DNA of 64,000 nt from Roseicyclus sp. (GCA_018401055.1 JAGYLB010000109.1:37361-101360), one strand, 5' to 3'. Shown: positions 38,733 to 50,137, counted from the first letter of the stretch. Program-made: numbers and translations. Notes: generated by a model not told the origin, from the sequence alone.

Positions 38733-40324
38733 TCAATGCCGGAAATGGCGCATGCCCGTAAAGACCATGGCAAGCCCCGCCGCATCGGCGGCCGCGATCA
38801 CCTCGTCGTCGCGCACCGAGCCACCGGGCTGGATCACCGCCGTTGCCCCCGCCTCGGCGGCGGCCATCAGGCCGTCGGCAAAGGGAAAGAAGGCGTCCGA
38901 TGCCACGACCGATCCCTTGGCGGGTGTCTCGGACAGGCCCAGATCCGCCCCCATCCGCCCGGCTTTCAGCGCCGCGATCGTGGAGCTGTCCACCCGGCTC
39001 ATCTGGCCCGCGCCCACACCAACCGTTGCACCGTCGCGGACATAGATGATGGCGTTCGATTTCACATGCTTGGCCACCGTCCAGGCGAACCGCAGATCGG
39101 CCAGTTCGGCGCTGGTCGGCGCGCGCTTGGTGACCACGCGCAATTCCTCCGGGTCGATCTGGCCGGTGTCCTTGTCTTGCACCAAAAACCCGCCCGCGAC
39201 CTGCTTGAACGCCGTGACGGGGGCGCGCGGGTCAGGCAGCGCACCCGGTGGTCAGCAGGCGCAGGTTCTTTTCGTGGCAAAGATCGCGCGCGCGGCGTCA
39301 TCGGCGTCGGGGGCGATGACCACCTCGGTGAAGATCTTCACGATCTCTTCCGCCGTCGCCGCATCGAGCGGCTGGTTCAGCGCCACGATCCCGCCAAAGG
39401 CACTGGTGCGGTCGCAGTCGAATGCCTTCTGATACGCCTCCAGCAGCGTCGCACCGCGTGCCACGCCGCAGGGGTTGGCGTGCTTGATGATCGCGCAAGC
39501 CGGGCCATCCGCAGGCGCGAATTCCGCCACCAGCTCAAAGGCGGCGTCGGTGTCGTTGATGTTGTTGTAGCTCAGCTCCTTGCCCTGATGCTGCGTGGCG
39601 GTGGCCACACCGGGCCGTCCCGAGCCGTCGAGATAAAAAGCCGCGTCCTGATGCGGGTTCTCACCGTAGCGCATCCGTTGCTTCATCACGTAGCAAGAGC
39701 GCGGCGGCGGCGCGGCGCGGGGTCGTCATGCGCCTGCACCATCCAGCCGAGACCGCCGCGTCATAGGCCGCCGTGCCGGCGCATAGGCCGTGCGCGCCAG
39801 CCGCTGGCGAAAGGCCAGCTTGGTCCCGCCATTGGCCGCAAGTTCCGCCAGCACATCCGCGTAATCCTCGGGATCGACCACAACGCCCACAAAAGCATGG
39901 TTCTTGGCCGCCGCCCGGATCATCGCCGGCCCGCCGATGTCGATATTCTCGATGCAGGTTTCATAATCGGCGCCCGAAGCCACCGTCGCCTCGAACGGGT
40001 AGAGGTTGACCACCAGAAGATCGATCGCCCCGATCCCATGCGCCTTCATCGCGGCCAGATGTTCGGGGTTGTCGCGCAGCGCAAGCAATCCGCCATGCAC
40101 CATCGGATGAAGCGTCTTGACCCTGCCATCCATCATCTCGGGGAACCCCGTCACCTCGGCCACATCGCGCACGGGCAGCCCCGCATCGCGCAGCGCCTTG
40201 GCGGTGCCGCCGGTCGACAGCAACTCGACCCCCCGGCCCGCCAGCGCGCTGGCAAACTCGATCAGCCCGGTCTTGTCGGACACGGAAAGCAGCGCGCGCA
40301 GCAGACGGCATCGGTATCGGTCAT
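38733..40324 (-). CDS. purH: bifunctional AICAR transformylase/IMP cyclohydrolase (frameshifted)
   Basis: Last two steps of IMP synthesis, about 529 residues. N-terminal IMP cyclohydrolase: [53 protein letters not shown] and [16 protein letters not shown]-terminal transformylase: [21 protein letters not shown] and [12 protein letters not shown], ending [24 protein letters not shown]. Breaks lie near 40290, 39700 and 39240. The start at 40322-40324 (ATGACCGATACC) fits family starts. Essential for purine synthesis, so the breaks are probably errors. Confidence 0.92.
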
Positions 40325-40338
40325 GGGGGGGGGTCCTC

Positions 40339-42097
40339 TCAGTCCTCTGTCTCGTCCTCGCCCGGCGCGGGCAAAAGGCCGACCGGGCGGGAGAGCGTCC
40401 AGCTCACCGCGCTGCCATAGCCGGTCAGCGCGCCGGTGAGAACGATTTGTTTTGTCGCGCGCGGCTTCACCCGCGCCCCGTCCAGATAAACCGACGGCTC
40501 CAGCGTCAGCTTCGCCTCGCCCCCGTAGCGGAACACCCAGGTCTCCCGCCCCGCCAACTGGATCGACACGGCAGTGCCGCCCATGTCGATTTCGGCCGCC
40601 GCGTCGGGGTGCAGGTGAAACCGTACGGCGTAGCGCAGGCCAAGATCGCCCGGAAGCCGCCTCAGCACCCGGTCGAGCGTCGCGCGGTCGCGTTCGGTCA
40701 TCGCGGCCAGCCCGTCCTCGCCGCGCAAAAGACTGCCATCGCGGTCAAGCTGCAAGGACCGCAGATGTACCAGCCCATGGGTCGCCCGCCAGCCGTCATG
40801 GGACAGCGCGATGCCTTCGGCGGTCTTCATCTCGGCCTCCTGCACCTCGACACGGGTGGGGCCGCTCACGAAATCCTGCCGCTCGGGGTCTTGCCGTTCG
40901 CCGCCGCGCGCCAGCCTTGCGCTGGCATAGCCCATCAGCGCCAGCGTGGAATGGCTGGCGCGTGGCTCGCCCCGCCCGCCGCCAGGCCGCGCCAAAGCGC
41001 TTGCCCGAACCGCAAGACACGATCACCGGTTGCCGACCCGACACGAGTTCAAAGGCCAAACTCGAGGCATGGGCATCGAAACTGCCCGGTCCCAGATTGG
41101 GCGGTGCTGCATCGACGATCAGCGACACACGCCGTCCGCCCATGCGCGCATACCCCATGGCCAAGCCCTTGACGCGCGAGGGGCGCACGTTTGAGCGCGC
41201 CAGTGCCGCATCCAGTCGCCCCGAGGCCCCGCGCCCGCCGCCCTGCATCCGCGCCAGCGTGCCATCGGCGTGGCGAAGGCTGCGCAGCGTCGGTGCGATG
41301 CGCGCTATGGCCGTGTTCACCGCCGGATCGGGGGCCTTTCCGATATCCTTGAGGATGGCCGCGACCCAGGTGAGCAGGTTGAACACCTCAAGCAGATCCT
41401 CGGGATTGCGGGTGGCGATACCGCCCGTCCCGTCGATTTCCGTCGTGCATTCCTGCGCCAGCGCGCGCAGGGCGGGCTGCAGCGCGGTTTCCATGCCGGT
41501 CAACGCGCAGGCGGAATAGACCAGCCCGGTCAGCGCCTCGAACCTTGGCAGGCCCGGCCGCGTTCGCCGCCAGCGGGCCTGCAACAGCCCCGCCTGTCGC
41601 GCCAGCACGGCAAAGAACCGCCGCCGGTCTTCGGGCGTCTGGCCGTTCATCAGCATCAGCGCATGGGTTATCAGCCGCATCTGTCGCCGCCCCGTCAGGT
41701 CGGGCGTCCATCCCGGCCCCGCCCGCGCCCGAAGCGCCATGAGCCAGCCCGACAGCCAATCCTGCGCCGTCTTGCGGCCCGCGCCCCCGGAACGCTGGCC
41801 AGATCGTCGAGCCAGTCGAACCCGTGCAGCGCCTCCAGAAACCCTTCGTTCGGCGGCGGCACTTCCCAGGGCAGGCGTCCGCCAAGCTCCACAAGATGCC
41901 CGCCCAACACAAGGTTGCCCGCCATCAACTGCCGCCCGCGCGCCTCGGAGCCGGCGAAGCTTGGTTCGGGCTGCCAGATGAAGCCGCGCACGCGCGGGCC
42001 GGTCAGCCCGGCGCGCCACACCGCCCAACGGTCGCCCATGCGGCACACGGCCCGCAGGATGCGGGGCGGTGGTGTCGCTGGCGGGACGGTCTGACAT
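40339..42097 (-). CDS. heparinase II/III family protein (frameshifted)
   Basis: About 580 residues, predicted to be a polysaccharide-lyase-like protein of the type always found near purH in Rhodobacteraceae. The N-terminal helical toroid has [28 protein letters not shown] and [20 protein letters not shown]. The middle has [22 protein letters not shown], and the C-terminal beta domain has [12 protein letters not shown] and [29 protein letters not shown]. Breaks lie near 42040, 41790 and 40990. No signal peptide is evident. Its true substrate is unknown; a role in cell-envelope polysaccharides is a guess. Confidence 0.75.
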
Positions 42098-42170
42098 AGG
42101 CGGGACCTGCTCGGGTCTTGGTTTTTGCGAGGCACGATACGCGGCGCCGCGCGCAGAGTCACGGCAGAGT

Positions 42171-43421
42171 TCACGGGCGGGTGAGGGCGGCCATGTAAAA
42201 CCCGTCGATCCCGCCGATATCTGACCAGAAATCCGGGCGCAGGCGCAGCCCGCCCTCGGGGCTGTGCCACGACATGTCACCCCCCAGCGCTAGCGCATCA
42301 GCCGGGATGACGCTCAGCCCTGCGTGCCGCTTCAGCGCGGCGGTGATCTGGAATTCCCCTTCTACCGGCAGCAGCGAGCAGGTGCAAAACACCAGCCGCC
42401 CGCCGGGTTTCAGCAAATTTAGCGCATGGTCGATCATCCGCATTTGAAGGTGCGTCAGCTGCTCGACCTCGGTCCATTGCTTGACATGGGGCAGGTCGGG
42501 ATGACGGCGGATCGTGCCCGTGGCGGTGCAGGGTGCATCGAGCAAGATCGCGTCATAAGGCCCGCTCGCATGGTCGCGAAGCGTCGCCGACGATCAGCTC
42601 GGCCGACAGCCCGGTGCGCGCAAGGTTTTGCGCCACCCGGTCCATCCGCGTCTGCGACAGGTCCAGCGCCGTCACCCGCGCGCCCATGGCCGCCAGTTGC
42701 ATCGTCTTGCCCCCGGTGCCGCGCACAGATCCAGCACGCGCGCGCCTGCCACATCGCCCAGAAGCCGCACGGGCAGGGCGGCCGCGGCATCTTGCACCCA
42801 GAACGCGCCATCGGCGTAGCCGGGCAGGGCGGTGATCTGCGCGCCGGCAGGCAGGCGCAAGCTGCCCGTGGGCAGGCGTGTGGCCATGGGCAGATCAATC
42901 GTCACGCCCGGTTTCACCGTCAGGTCGATGGGTGGCAAGGGCAGATGCGCGGCCTCGATCGCGCGCAGCACGTCCTTGCCCCAACGCTTCTTGACCGGTC
43001 CGGCGATCCAGCCCGGCAGCATCTGCGGGGGCTGGTCGGCGAAGCGCTCCTGCCCTTCCAACGCCACCTTGCGCAGCACGGCGTTGATCATGCCCGCCAT
43101 GCGCGTCGTGCCCTTGTTGGCCTTGGCCATGGTCACGGCGCTGTCGACGACGCCATGCGCATCCTCGCCCGCGACGAGCAATTCGGCGGCGGCCAGCCGC
43201 AAGATCAGCAGTGCGGGCAGCGGTGGCTTGCGGTCAAGATAGGGCGCGATGCAGGCATCCAGCGGCCCCAGATGGCGCAGCACCAGCGACACCAGCCGCC
43301 CGGCGCGCGCCTGATCGGCAGGGGCCAGACGCGGGCCCACGGGCAGATGCGCCAGCATCCGCTTGTCGCGCAGCACAGCCTCCAAGGCCGTCAGCGCCGC
43401 CTGTCTTGCTTCAAGCCCCAT
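42171..43421 (-). CDS. rsmB: 16S rRNA m5C967 methyltransferase (frameshifted)
   Basis: RsmB/Sun-family methyltransferase, about 415 residues. N-terminal NusB-like domain: MGLEARQAALTALEAVL, LDACIAPYL and GVVDSAVTMAKANKGTTRMAGMINAVLRK. SAM-binding: FWVQDAAAALPVRLLGDV followed by RVLDLCAAPG. Catalytic cysteines: LDAPCTATGTIRRHPD and LVFCTCSLLPVEGE. Breaks lie near 42715 and 42565. I chose the ATG at 43419-43421; the frame extends upstream but conservation starts at MGLEARQ. Divergent from the DUF1674 gene. Confidence 0.87.
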
Positions 43422-43490
43422 GGCCGCAACCCTTGTTCCCGAAGCCCCGGCGCGTATATCACGCCACAGACAACGACAAGGATTTCCGCC

Positions 43491-43681
43491 ATGTCCGACC
43501 AGCCCGAGACCCGCGACCTGTCGCACCTGCCGCCCGAAGCGCAACGCGCCCTGGCCGAAGCGGAAGAGCGTCGGAAAAAGCCAAGGCCCTGGATCTGCCG
43601 CTTGAGCTGGGCGGGCGCGACGGGCCCGAGCCTGTGCGCTACGGCGATTGGGAGAAGAAGGGTATCGCGATCGATTTCTGA
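43491..43681 (+). CDS. DUF1674 / SDHAF4-like small protein (frameshifted)
   Basis: About 62 residues. The N-terminus DLSHLPPEAQRALAEAEERR runs to a break near 43580, after which the frame gives PLELGGRDGPEPVRYGDWEKKG and ends IAIDF, the DUF1674 signature (ELGGR.GPEPTRYGDWE-KG-DF). The mitochondrial homologue SDHAF4 helps assemble flavinated succinate dehydrogenase. sdh genes are not in this window. A short palindrome lies just downstream. Confidence 0.83.
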
Positions 43682-43697
43682 TCGCTTGTTCTGCAAT

Positions 43698-43717
43698 GGT
43701 GCGCCTTCAGGCGCACC
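43698..43717. repeat. interspersed palindromic element, minimal copy 3
   Basis: GGTGCGCCTTCAGGCGCACC, an 8-bp perfect hairpin with TTCA loop. It equals the outer ends of the two longer copies at 9845 and 31410 joined without their centres. It lies between the stops of convergent genes, as they do. Confidence 0.65.
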
Positions 43718-43725
43718 ACCGCCGA

Positions 43726-44093
43726 TCACTGCAGCGTCAGATCCGCCGACATGCCCGATCCCTGGTCCGAGGTGAAGCGCAGCGTGTCACCGCTTTCCTG
43801 CACAAGCTGGCAATTGTAGCCCAGATCGTCGCCATTCCAGAACAGGTCGCGGCAGAAATAGCCGCCTTGCCATGTCCAATCCCCCGGTCACCGGAGCGCC
43901 AAAGGCGCGGCCGATGATCTGCCCCTCGGGCGTCACGTTCAGCCGAATGCCAAGGCGGCGCAGTTCGCGCCCATTGACCAGCGAAACGAAGCGGTCGGCA
44001 CTGTTGACAACGCTGAACTCCTCTGCCGCGGCCGGACTGGCGGCCGCAGATCAGGAATACGCCCGCAACAACGCCGGGCACGGCAAAGGGCAC
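43726..44093 (-). CDS. small secreted protein upstream of dapB-type locus (frameshifted)
   Basis: About 120 residues, a Rhodobacterales small periplasmic protein sometimes mislabelled as dihydrodipicolinate reductase because it sits next to dapB. After a probable signal peptide ending ASPAAA, the mature part reads EEFSVVNSADRFVSLVNGRE, LRRLGIRLNVTPEGQIIGRA, FGAPVTG. After removal of one base from a C run near 43888 it continues DWTWQGGYFCRDLFWNGDDL, GYNCQLVQ, LRFTSDQGSGMSADLTLQ. Two cysteines (YFCRD, YNCQL) may pair. The start is uncertain (GTG at 44093 or nearby). Function unknown. Confidence 0.65.
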
Positions 44094-44131
44094 ACGTCAG
44101 GCCGACACTCTCCGATGGGTGGTGACGATCA

Positions 44132-44996
<865 letters not shown>

Positions 44997-45115
44997 GGCA
45001 AAAATCCTCCGCCGCTCTCCGGTGCTGATAGCGGATCACCGCGCGGGCGAAAAGCGCTCGCTTGCGGGCAGGCCCGCACGCCCTAAGTGCGAAGCAAGCA
45101 AACGACAGGCACGAC

Positions 45116-45532
45116 ATGGCAAAGAACCGGCATTCCGAGGGCGCAGGCCCGTCGCAGCGGCAGCTTCGCGTGGGCGAATTGATCCGGCGTGTCCTGTCGA
45201 CCGTGCTGACCCGCGGCGAGGTCCATGACCCCGAGCTTAACGCCATGTCGATCACCGTGGGCGAGGTGCGCACATCGCCCGACCTCAAGATCGCGACCGT
45301 CTATGTCATGCCCTTGGGCGGCGGACGGCGCGAGGATGCGATCAAGGCGCTCAGCCGCAACCGGGGCGAATTGCGCCGCGCGATCATGCGCGACATGTCG
45401 CTGAAATACGCCCCCGACCTGCGGTTCCAGATCGACGAGACCTTTGACCGGATGGACGAGACGCGCGCGCTGTTCGACCGCGACGACGTGCGCCGCGACA
45501 TCGAGGGGGATAACGCGGAGGACAGCGCATGA
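45116..45532 (+). CDS. rbfA: 30S ribosome-binding factor A
   Basis: A 138-residue KH-fold 30S maturation/cold-shock factor. Typical segments: [58 protein letters not shown] and [11 protein letters not shown]. Intact. Its stop overlaps the next start as ATGA. It belongs to the translation cluster that continues with truB, rpsO and pnp. Confidence 0.94.
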   Translation: MAKNRHSEGAGPSQRQLRVGELIRRVLSTVLTRGEVHDPELNAMSITVGEVRTSPDLKIATVYVMPLGGGRREDAIKALSRNRGELRRAIMRDMSLKYAPDLRFQIDETFDRMDETRALFDRDDVRRDIEGDNAEDSA

Positions 45533-46277
45533 TCCGCGTCCTTGCCGTTGCAAGTATCGCCGGGAGCTTGCGGCGCGCCTGCCATGGCCGCTTGCGAAAC
45601 GCATCGTCTTCGACAGTGCGCCCTTCACCACCTGCGCCGTCGATCTGACGCAAGACGAATTGCGCCTGTTCTTGCGTGACGAGGCCGGCGCGATCTACGG
45701 TAGCTTTGTCCGTGTCGAGCAATCCTTGCCGCCCGGCCGCCGCCTTGGCGTGGCGATGAATGCTGGCATGTTCCACGAGGATCGCGCGCCTGTCGGCCTC
45801 TATGTCGAGAGCGGCGTGGAAGAGATGCGCATCATCACCTCGGACGGGCCGGGCAATTTCGGCCTTTTGCCCAACGGTGTCCTGTGTCTGACGGACGGTG
45901 CCGCCCAGATCATCGAAAGCCGCGCCTATGCGGCGTCTCCGCCCGGATGTCGCGACGCCACACAATCGGGTCCGATGCTGGTGATCGATGGCGTCCTGCA
46001 TCCCCGGTTCATCGCGGACAGCTCCAGCCGCAACATCCGCAATGGGGTGGGCGTGGACGAGAGCGGGCGGATCGTTCATCTGGTGATCTCGGACATTCCG
46101 GTGAATTTCCACCATTTCGCGCGCTTCTTCCGCGATCACCTGCAGGTGCCACAAGCGCTCTATTTCGACGGGCGGGTCTCGCGGCTTTATGCGCCGGGCA
46201 TCGGTCGGGCCGATATCGGGCTGCCCATCGGGCCGATCATCGGCACGGTTGTTGACGTGGCCCCGGCAGGCGGGTAG
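45529..46277 (+). CDS. phosphodiester glycosidase family (DUF2233/NAGPA-like) secreted protein (frameshifted)
   Basis: About 248 residues. The N-terminus [18 protein letters not shown] is a probable export signal disturbed by an indel near 45570. The domain has [74 protein letters not shown] and [13 protein letters not shown], the phosphodiester glycosidase core (NAGMF and RNGVGV segments), ending [11 protein letters not shown]. The family includes the uncovering enzyme of lysosomal tags; bacterial substrates are unknown. It sits between rbfA and truB in Rhodobacterales. Confidence 0.82.
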
Positions 46278-46309
46278 CCCGCGGTCTTTCCAAAGGTCAG
46301 GAGCGGATC

Positions 46310-47216
46310 ATGGGGCGCAGTCGCAAGGGGCGGGATGTATCGGGCTGGCTGCTGGTCGACAAACCCGGCGGGCCTGACCTCCACCGCCGTCGTCAACAAG
46401 GTCCGCTGGGCTTTCGAGGCGAAAAAGGCAGGCCATGCCGGTACGCTCGATCCCGATGCCACCGGCATGCTTCCCGTGGCGCTGGGCGAGGCGACCAAGA
46501 CCATCCCCTATCTCGGCGACGCCCTGAAGGGCTATGATTTCACCGTCCGCTGGGGGTCTGCCACCACGACCGACGATGCCGAGGGCGCGGTGATCGCCAC
46601 CTCGGACACGCGCCCGACGGCTGACCAGATCCGCGCGGCCCTGCCCGCCTTTGTCGGCGATGTAAGGCAGGTTCCGCCGCAGTTTTCCGCCGTCAAGGTC
46701 GATGGCGAACGCGCCTATGACATCGCCCGCGGCGGCGAGGTGATGGAGCTTGAGGCGCGCGATCTCTACGTCGACGCGCTCGACCTTACGGCCACGCCCG
46801 ATGCCGACCATGCGGAGTTGCATTTCGTTTGCGGCTCGGGCGGCTATGTCCGCTCCATCGCCCGCGATCTGGGCGCGGTGCTGGGCTGCTACGGCCATGT
46901 GCGGCACCTGCGCCGTACATGGGTCGGACCTTTCGACATCGAGGATGCCGTGACGATGGAGCGGGTCGAGGCACTGGCCCGCACGCCCGAGATCGACACG
47001 CTGCTGCACCCCGTCGCAATGGCGCTGGCCGACCTGCCCGAACTCAAGGCCACCGACACAGGCGCGGCACGTCTGAGGAACGGCAACCCCGGTCAGGTCC
47101 TGCCGGGGACGGCCGAATACGGCGATCTGGCATGGGCCTCGTATCACGGCCAGCCGCGTCGCCGTGGGCGGCTGCGCGGGGGCGAATTGCATCCAGACCG
47201 TGTTTTCAATCTCTGA
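46310..47216 (+). CDS. truB: tRNA pseudouridine-55 synthase (frameshifted)
   Basis: Makes pseudouridine 55 in the T loop of tRNAs, about 302 residues. N-terminus [13 protein letters not shown]; the frame breaks at about 46367, where one extra G in CCCGGCGGG disrupts [15 protein letters not shown]. The catalytic aspartate is in [15 protein letters not shown]. Later segments are [47 protein letters not shown] and the C-terminal PUA-like end. A second pair of compensating indels is likely near 47155 (QPRRRGRL for QPVAVGRL). Part of the rbfA-truB cluster. Confidence 0.93.
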
Positions 47217-47258
47217 GCGAAGCTTTCCCTTGGAAGCACGGCGCGGCATAACCGGCCC

Positions 47259-47783
47259 ATGATCACGCGCCAGCACCTCAAGGGCGATGCCGCCTCCATC
47301 GCGGAGTATTCCGATTGCGAGGCCTATCGCTACAGCCTCACCCGGGTCTGGGACGGTGCGGGCCCGCGCGCAGCCTTTGTCATGCTCAACCCCTCCACCG
47401 CGACCGAGGTCCAGAACGACCCCACGGTCGAGCGTTGCGAACGCCGCGCCCGGGCGCTGGGCTATGGCGCGTTTCGCGTGCTCAACATCTTCGCCTTTCG
47501 CGCCACCGATCCCCGCGTGATGCGCGCCGCCGTCGATCCGGTGGGGCCGGGCAATGACGCGGCCATCATGGGTGCAGTCGATTGGGCGCATCGCGTGATC
47601 TGCGCATGGGGCACCCATGGCGCCCATCTGGGGCGCGGTCCGCAGGTCGAAGCGATGCTGCGCGGCGCGGATGTGGCCCTGTGGCATCTTGGGCTGAGCA
47701 AGGCGGGCCACCCCAAGCACCCGCTTTACATCGGCTATGACGTGCAGCCGCAAAAATGGGAGCGCGCCGATGTCGGGAATTGA
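47259..47783 (+). CDS. DUF1643 domain protein
   Basis: A 174-residue DUF1643 protein. Signatures: CEAYRYSLTRVWD, RAAFVMLNPSTATEVQNDPTVERCERRA, FRVLNIFAFRATDPRVM, VICAWGTHG and HPKHPLYIGYD. DUF1643 proteins are widespread without known function; the LNPSTA motif and C/W residues suggest a nucleotide- or nucleic-acid-related fold, which is inference. Intact. Its 3' end overlaps the start of the dehalogenase-like gene by 14 bases, so the two are coupled. It lies within the truB-rpsO interval. Confidence 0.85.
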   Translation: MITRQHLKGDAASIAEYSDCEAYRYSLTRVWDGAGPRAAFVMLNPSTATEVQNDPTVERCERRARALGYGAFRVLNIFAFRATDPRVMRAAVDPVGPGNDAAIMGAVDWAHRVICAWGTHGAHLGRGPQVEAMLRGADVALWHLGLSKAGHPKHPLYIGYDVQPQKWERADVGN

Positions 47784-48663
47784 GGGCTTCACCCAAAGCC
47801 GGGTCGCGGTGGGCGACCTGAGCCTGTCGGTCCATCGCGGCGGGGCTGGCCCTGCACTGATCTTGCTCCACGGCTATCCCCAGACCCACATGGCGTGGCA
47901 CCGGGTGGCCCCCGCCTTCGCCCGTCATTTCGACGTGATCGTGCCCGACCTGCGCGGCTATGGCGACAGCGACGTGCCGCCCAACGACCCCGACAACCAC
48001 GCCTATTCCAAGCGGGTGATGGCGCGCGATATCAACGGCCTGATGGATGCGCTGGGGCTGCCGCGCGCCCATGTCATCGGCCATGACCGGGGCGCGCGGG
48101 TGGCCTACCGGATGGCGCTGGACCATCCCGACCGCATCGACCGGCTGGGCATCGTGGAGATTGTCCCGACGGCCGATTTTTGGGCGGCCTGGACGGCGGA
48201 GCTCGCGCTCAAGGCCTATCACTGGACCTTTCTCGCCCAACCCACGCCCCTGCCCGAAAGCCTGATCGCTGCCGATGGCCCCGGCTACATCGACCGCACG
48301 CTGGCCAGTTGGACGCGGGCGGGCGACCTGTCGCCCTTCGCGCCCGCAGCACTTGCCACCTACCGCAGGCAGGCTGCCGACCCTGCGCGCGTGGCTGCGA
48401 TGTGCAACGACTACCGTGCGGGCGCCACCATCGACCGCGCGCTGGACGAGGCCGACCGCGCGTCCGGCCGCAAGATCGCGGCACCGCTGCGCTTTGTCTG
48501 GGCGCAAAACGGCTTTCCCGCCCGCAGCGGCGACCCGCTGTCCATCTGGCGGGCCTGGGCCGAGGACGTCACCGGCACCAACATCGCCGGTTGCGGCCAT
48601 TTCGCGATGGAGGAAGCGCCCGAGGCCTTCCTTGCAGCGATGCTGCCGCATTTCACCGGCTGA
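47770..48663 (+). CDS. alpha/beta hydrolase, fluoroacetate/haloacetate dehalogenase-like
   Basis: A 297-residue alpha/beta hydrolase. The motifs follow the fluoroacetate dehalogenase subgroup: LILLHGYPQTHMAWHRVAP, PDLRGYGDSD, nucleophile D106 with carboxylate-binding R107 and R110 in GHDRGARVAYRM, halide-pocket H151-W152 (AYHWTFLAQP) and Y215 (CNDYRAGA), and catalytic H277 (GCGHFAMEEAPE). Spacing between these residues matches my memory of the characterised Rhodopseudomonas enzyme to within one residue. The expected acid Asp is E130 here (IVEIVPT). The substrate may be a haloacetate, but related enzymes act on other esters or epoxides. Intact. Confidence 0.85.
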   Translation: MSGIEGFTQSRVAVGDLSLSVHRGGAGPALILLHGYPQTHMAWHRVAPAFARHFDVIVPDLRGYGDSDVPPNDPDNHAYSKRVMARDINGLMDALGLPRAHVIGHDRGARVAYRMALDHPDRIDRLGIVEIVPTADFWAAWTAELALKAYHWTFLAQPTPLPESLIAADGPGYIDRTLASWTRAGDLSPFAPAALATYRRQAADPARVAAMCNDYRAGATIDRALDEADRASGRKIAAPLRFVWAQNGFPARSGDPLSIWRAWAEDVTGTNIAGCGHFAMEEAPEAFLAAMLPHFTG

Positions 48664-48676
48664 GCCGTCAGGCCCG

Positions 48677-50137
48677 TCACGCCGCCCGGTCCGGCATGAC
48701 CTCGCGCAATTCGATCAGGGCCGGATCAAGCCCCTGCGCGCCGCTGACGCTCAGGATCACCTGCCCCTCGAACAAGATGTTCGCGCCTGTGCCGTCGTCG
48801 AAATCCTCGACCGTGATCACCGGGTCGGGTGTCAGGTCGGGATCAAAGATCACCTCGATCACATCCATGCTCGGGTCGAAATCGGTGACATGGCCCGCCA
48901 CCTCGGCTGTCTCGATATAGCTGCCGGTCACGAACCTGTCGGCCCCGTCACCGCCCGTGGCAATGTCGTGTGCGCCGACCAAGATGGTGTCATCCCCCGC
49001 CCCGCCGTCGAGAAGGTCGCCCCCATCTTGATCGAACGTGGCGAAAATGGACCCGCCCGTCGTGAAGGTGCCATCCAGCCGGTCATTGCCCGCGCCGCCC
49101 AGCAGCGTGTCGGCGCCCAATCCGCCCTGCAGGTAGTCGCCGCCGTCATCGCCGGACAGCAGGTCGTCGCCCGCGCCGCCGAAGATCAGATCATTGTCAT
49201 CCCCGCCCGCGATGCTGTCGTTCCCGTCACCTCCGACAAGGAAATCGGTGCCCGCACCGCCCTCGATCCGGTCGTCGCCGTCTTCGCCATAGATCTCGTC
49301 GGCGCCGCTGCCGCCCAGCAGCACGTCATCGCCTTCGTTACCGACAAGCATGTCGTTGCCCGCGCCCCCTTCGATCGTGTCATGCCCGACCCCTCCGGTG
49401 ATCGCGTCATGACCACCGGCCAGCAGCTCTGCCATGGCTGCGCGCGCTTGCAGCGTGTCGGCGTAGGTGCCGCCATCCATCAGATCCGCGCCGGAATAGG
49501 CATCGGTGGTGTCATCGCCAAACGTATCGGTCAGAGGGTCGTCATCATCGAAGTCGTCGGTCAAAGGGTCGGCGCTGCCGGTCATCTGCACCTCGACATC
49601 GGACAGGTCCATCGAGGCCACGCCCAGCAGGAGCGCCACGGGCAGGCCATTGGCCAGAACGGTGGTCGCATCTGGCGTGCTGTCGCTGTCTAAGGAAATC
49701 TCGGGTGCGTCTTCGGCAAGACCGTCGAATTCGAGGATCAGGCGGTCGATGCCGGCCTCGAAATCGCTGATCCGCGGCAAGTCGACATCGATGCCGTCCC
49801 CCATCTCCGCAGCCGGCATCGCGACGGCAAAGACATCCTCATCCTCGCTTCCCGTGGCATGATCGCCGGGTCCAAGGCGCAAGGTTTCCAGCTCCGTCCC
49901 GCCATCCGGCATGTCCGGCCCTGCCTCGGCGCCCTGGACGGAATCGTCGTCGCTATCGTCGCCGAACAGAAGATCGGCCAGCCCCGTGCCCTCGGTCATC
50001 AGCCCCTCGTCATCCACGGTGTCCGGTTCGGCCGCTCCGTCAGCGTCTTGCGGTTCCCCCGGATCACCATCCGAGATCACGCCGCTGACCGCGTAACCCA
50101 TCGCCAGAAGTATCAGTAGACCACCAGCCGCCAACAT
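48677..50137 (-). CDS. membrane-anchored RTX (hemolysin-type calcium-binding repeat) protein
   Basis: About 486 residues. It starts with one hydrophobic anchor, MLAAGGLLILLAMGYAVSG, followed by a long acidic region (about 20-250, many D/E). Then come about a dozen GGxGxDxxx nonapeptides, for example GGAGNDMLVGNEGDDVLLGG and GGAGDDLLSGDDGGDYLQGG, which fold as a calcium beta-roll. The C-terminal domain has VTDFDPSMDVIEVIFDPD and IELREVM, as in many Rhodobacterales RTX proteins. Start at 50135-50137 chosen because it gives the anchor directly. No type I secretion genes are adjacent. Role unknown. Confidence 0.82.
   Translation of the reverse strand: MLAAGGLLILLAMGYAVSGVISDGDPGEPQDADGAAEPDTVDDEGLMTEGTGLADLLFGDDSDDDSVQGAEAGPDMPDGGTELETLRLGPGDHATGSEDEDVFAVAMPAAEMGDGIDVDLPRISDFEAGIDRLILEFDGLAEDAPEISLDSDSTPDATTVLANGLPVALLLGVASMDLSDVEVQMTGSADPLTDDFDDDDPLTDTFGDDTTDAYSGADLMDGGTYADTLQARAAMAELLAGGHDAITGGVGHDTIEGGAGNDMLVGNEGDDVLLGGSGADEIYGEDGDDRIEGGAGTDFLVGGDGNDSIAGGDDNDLIFGGAGDDLLSGDDGGDYLQGGLGADTLLGGAGNDRLDGTFTTGGSIFATFDQDGGDLLDGGAGDDTILVGAHDIATGGDGADRFVTGSYIETAEVAGHVTDFDPSMDVIEVIFDPDLTPDPVITVEDFDDGTGANILFEGQVILSVSGAQGLDPALIELREVMPDRAA

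Noticed and set aside
48928..49862. Long open frames antisense or out of frame to the RTX gene
   Set aside because: They arise from the regular GGxGxD repeat and high GC; they lack any family signature.
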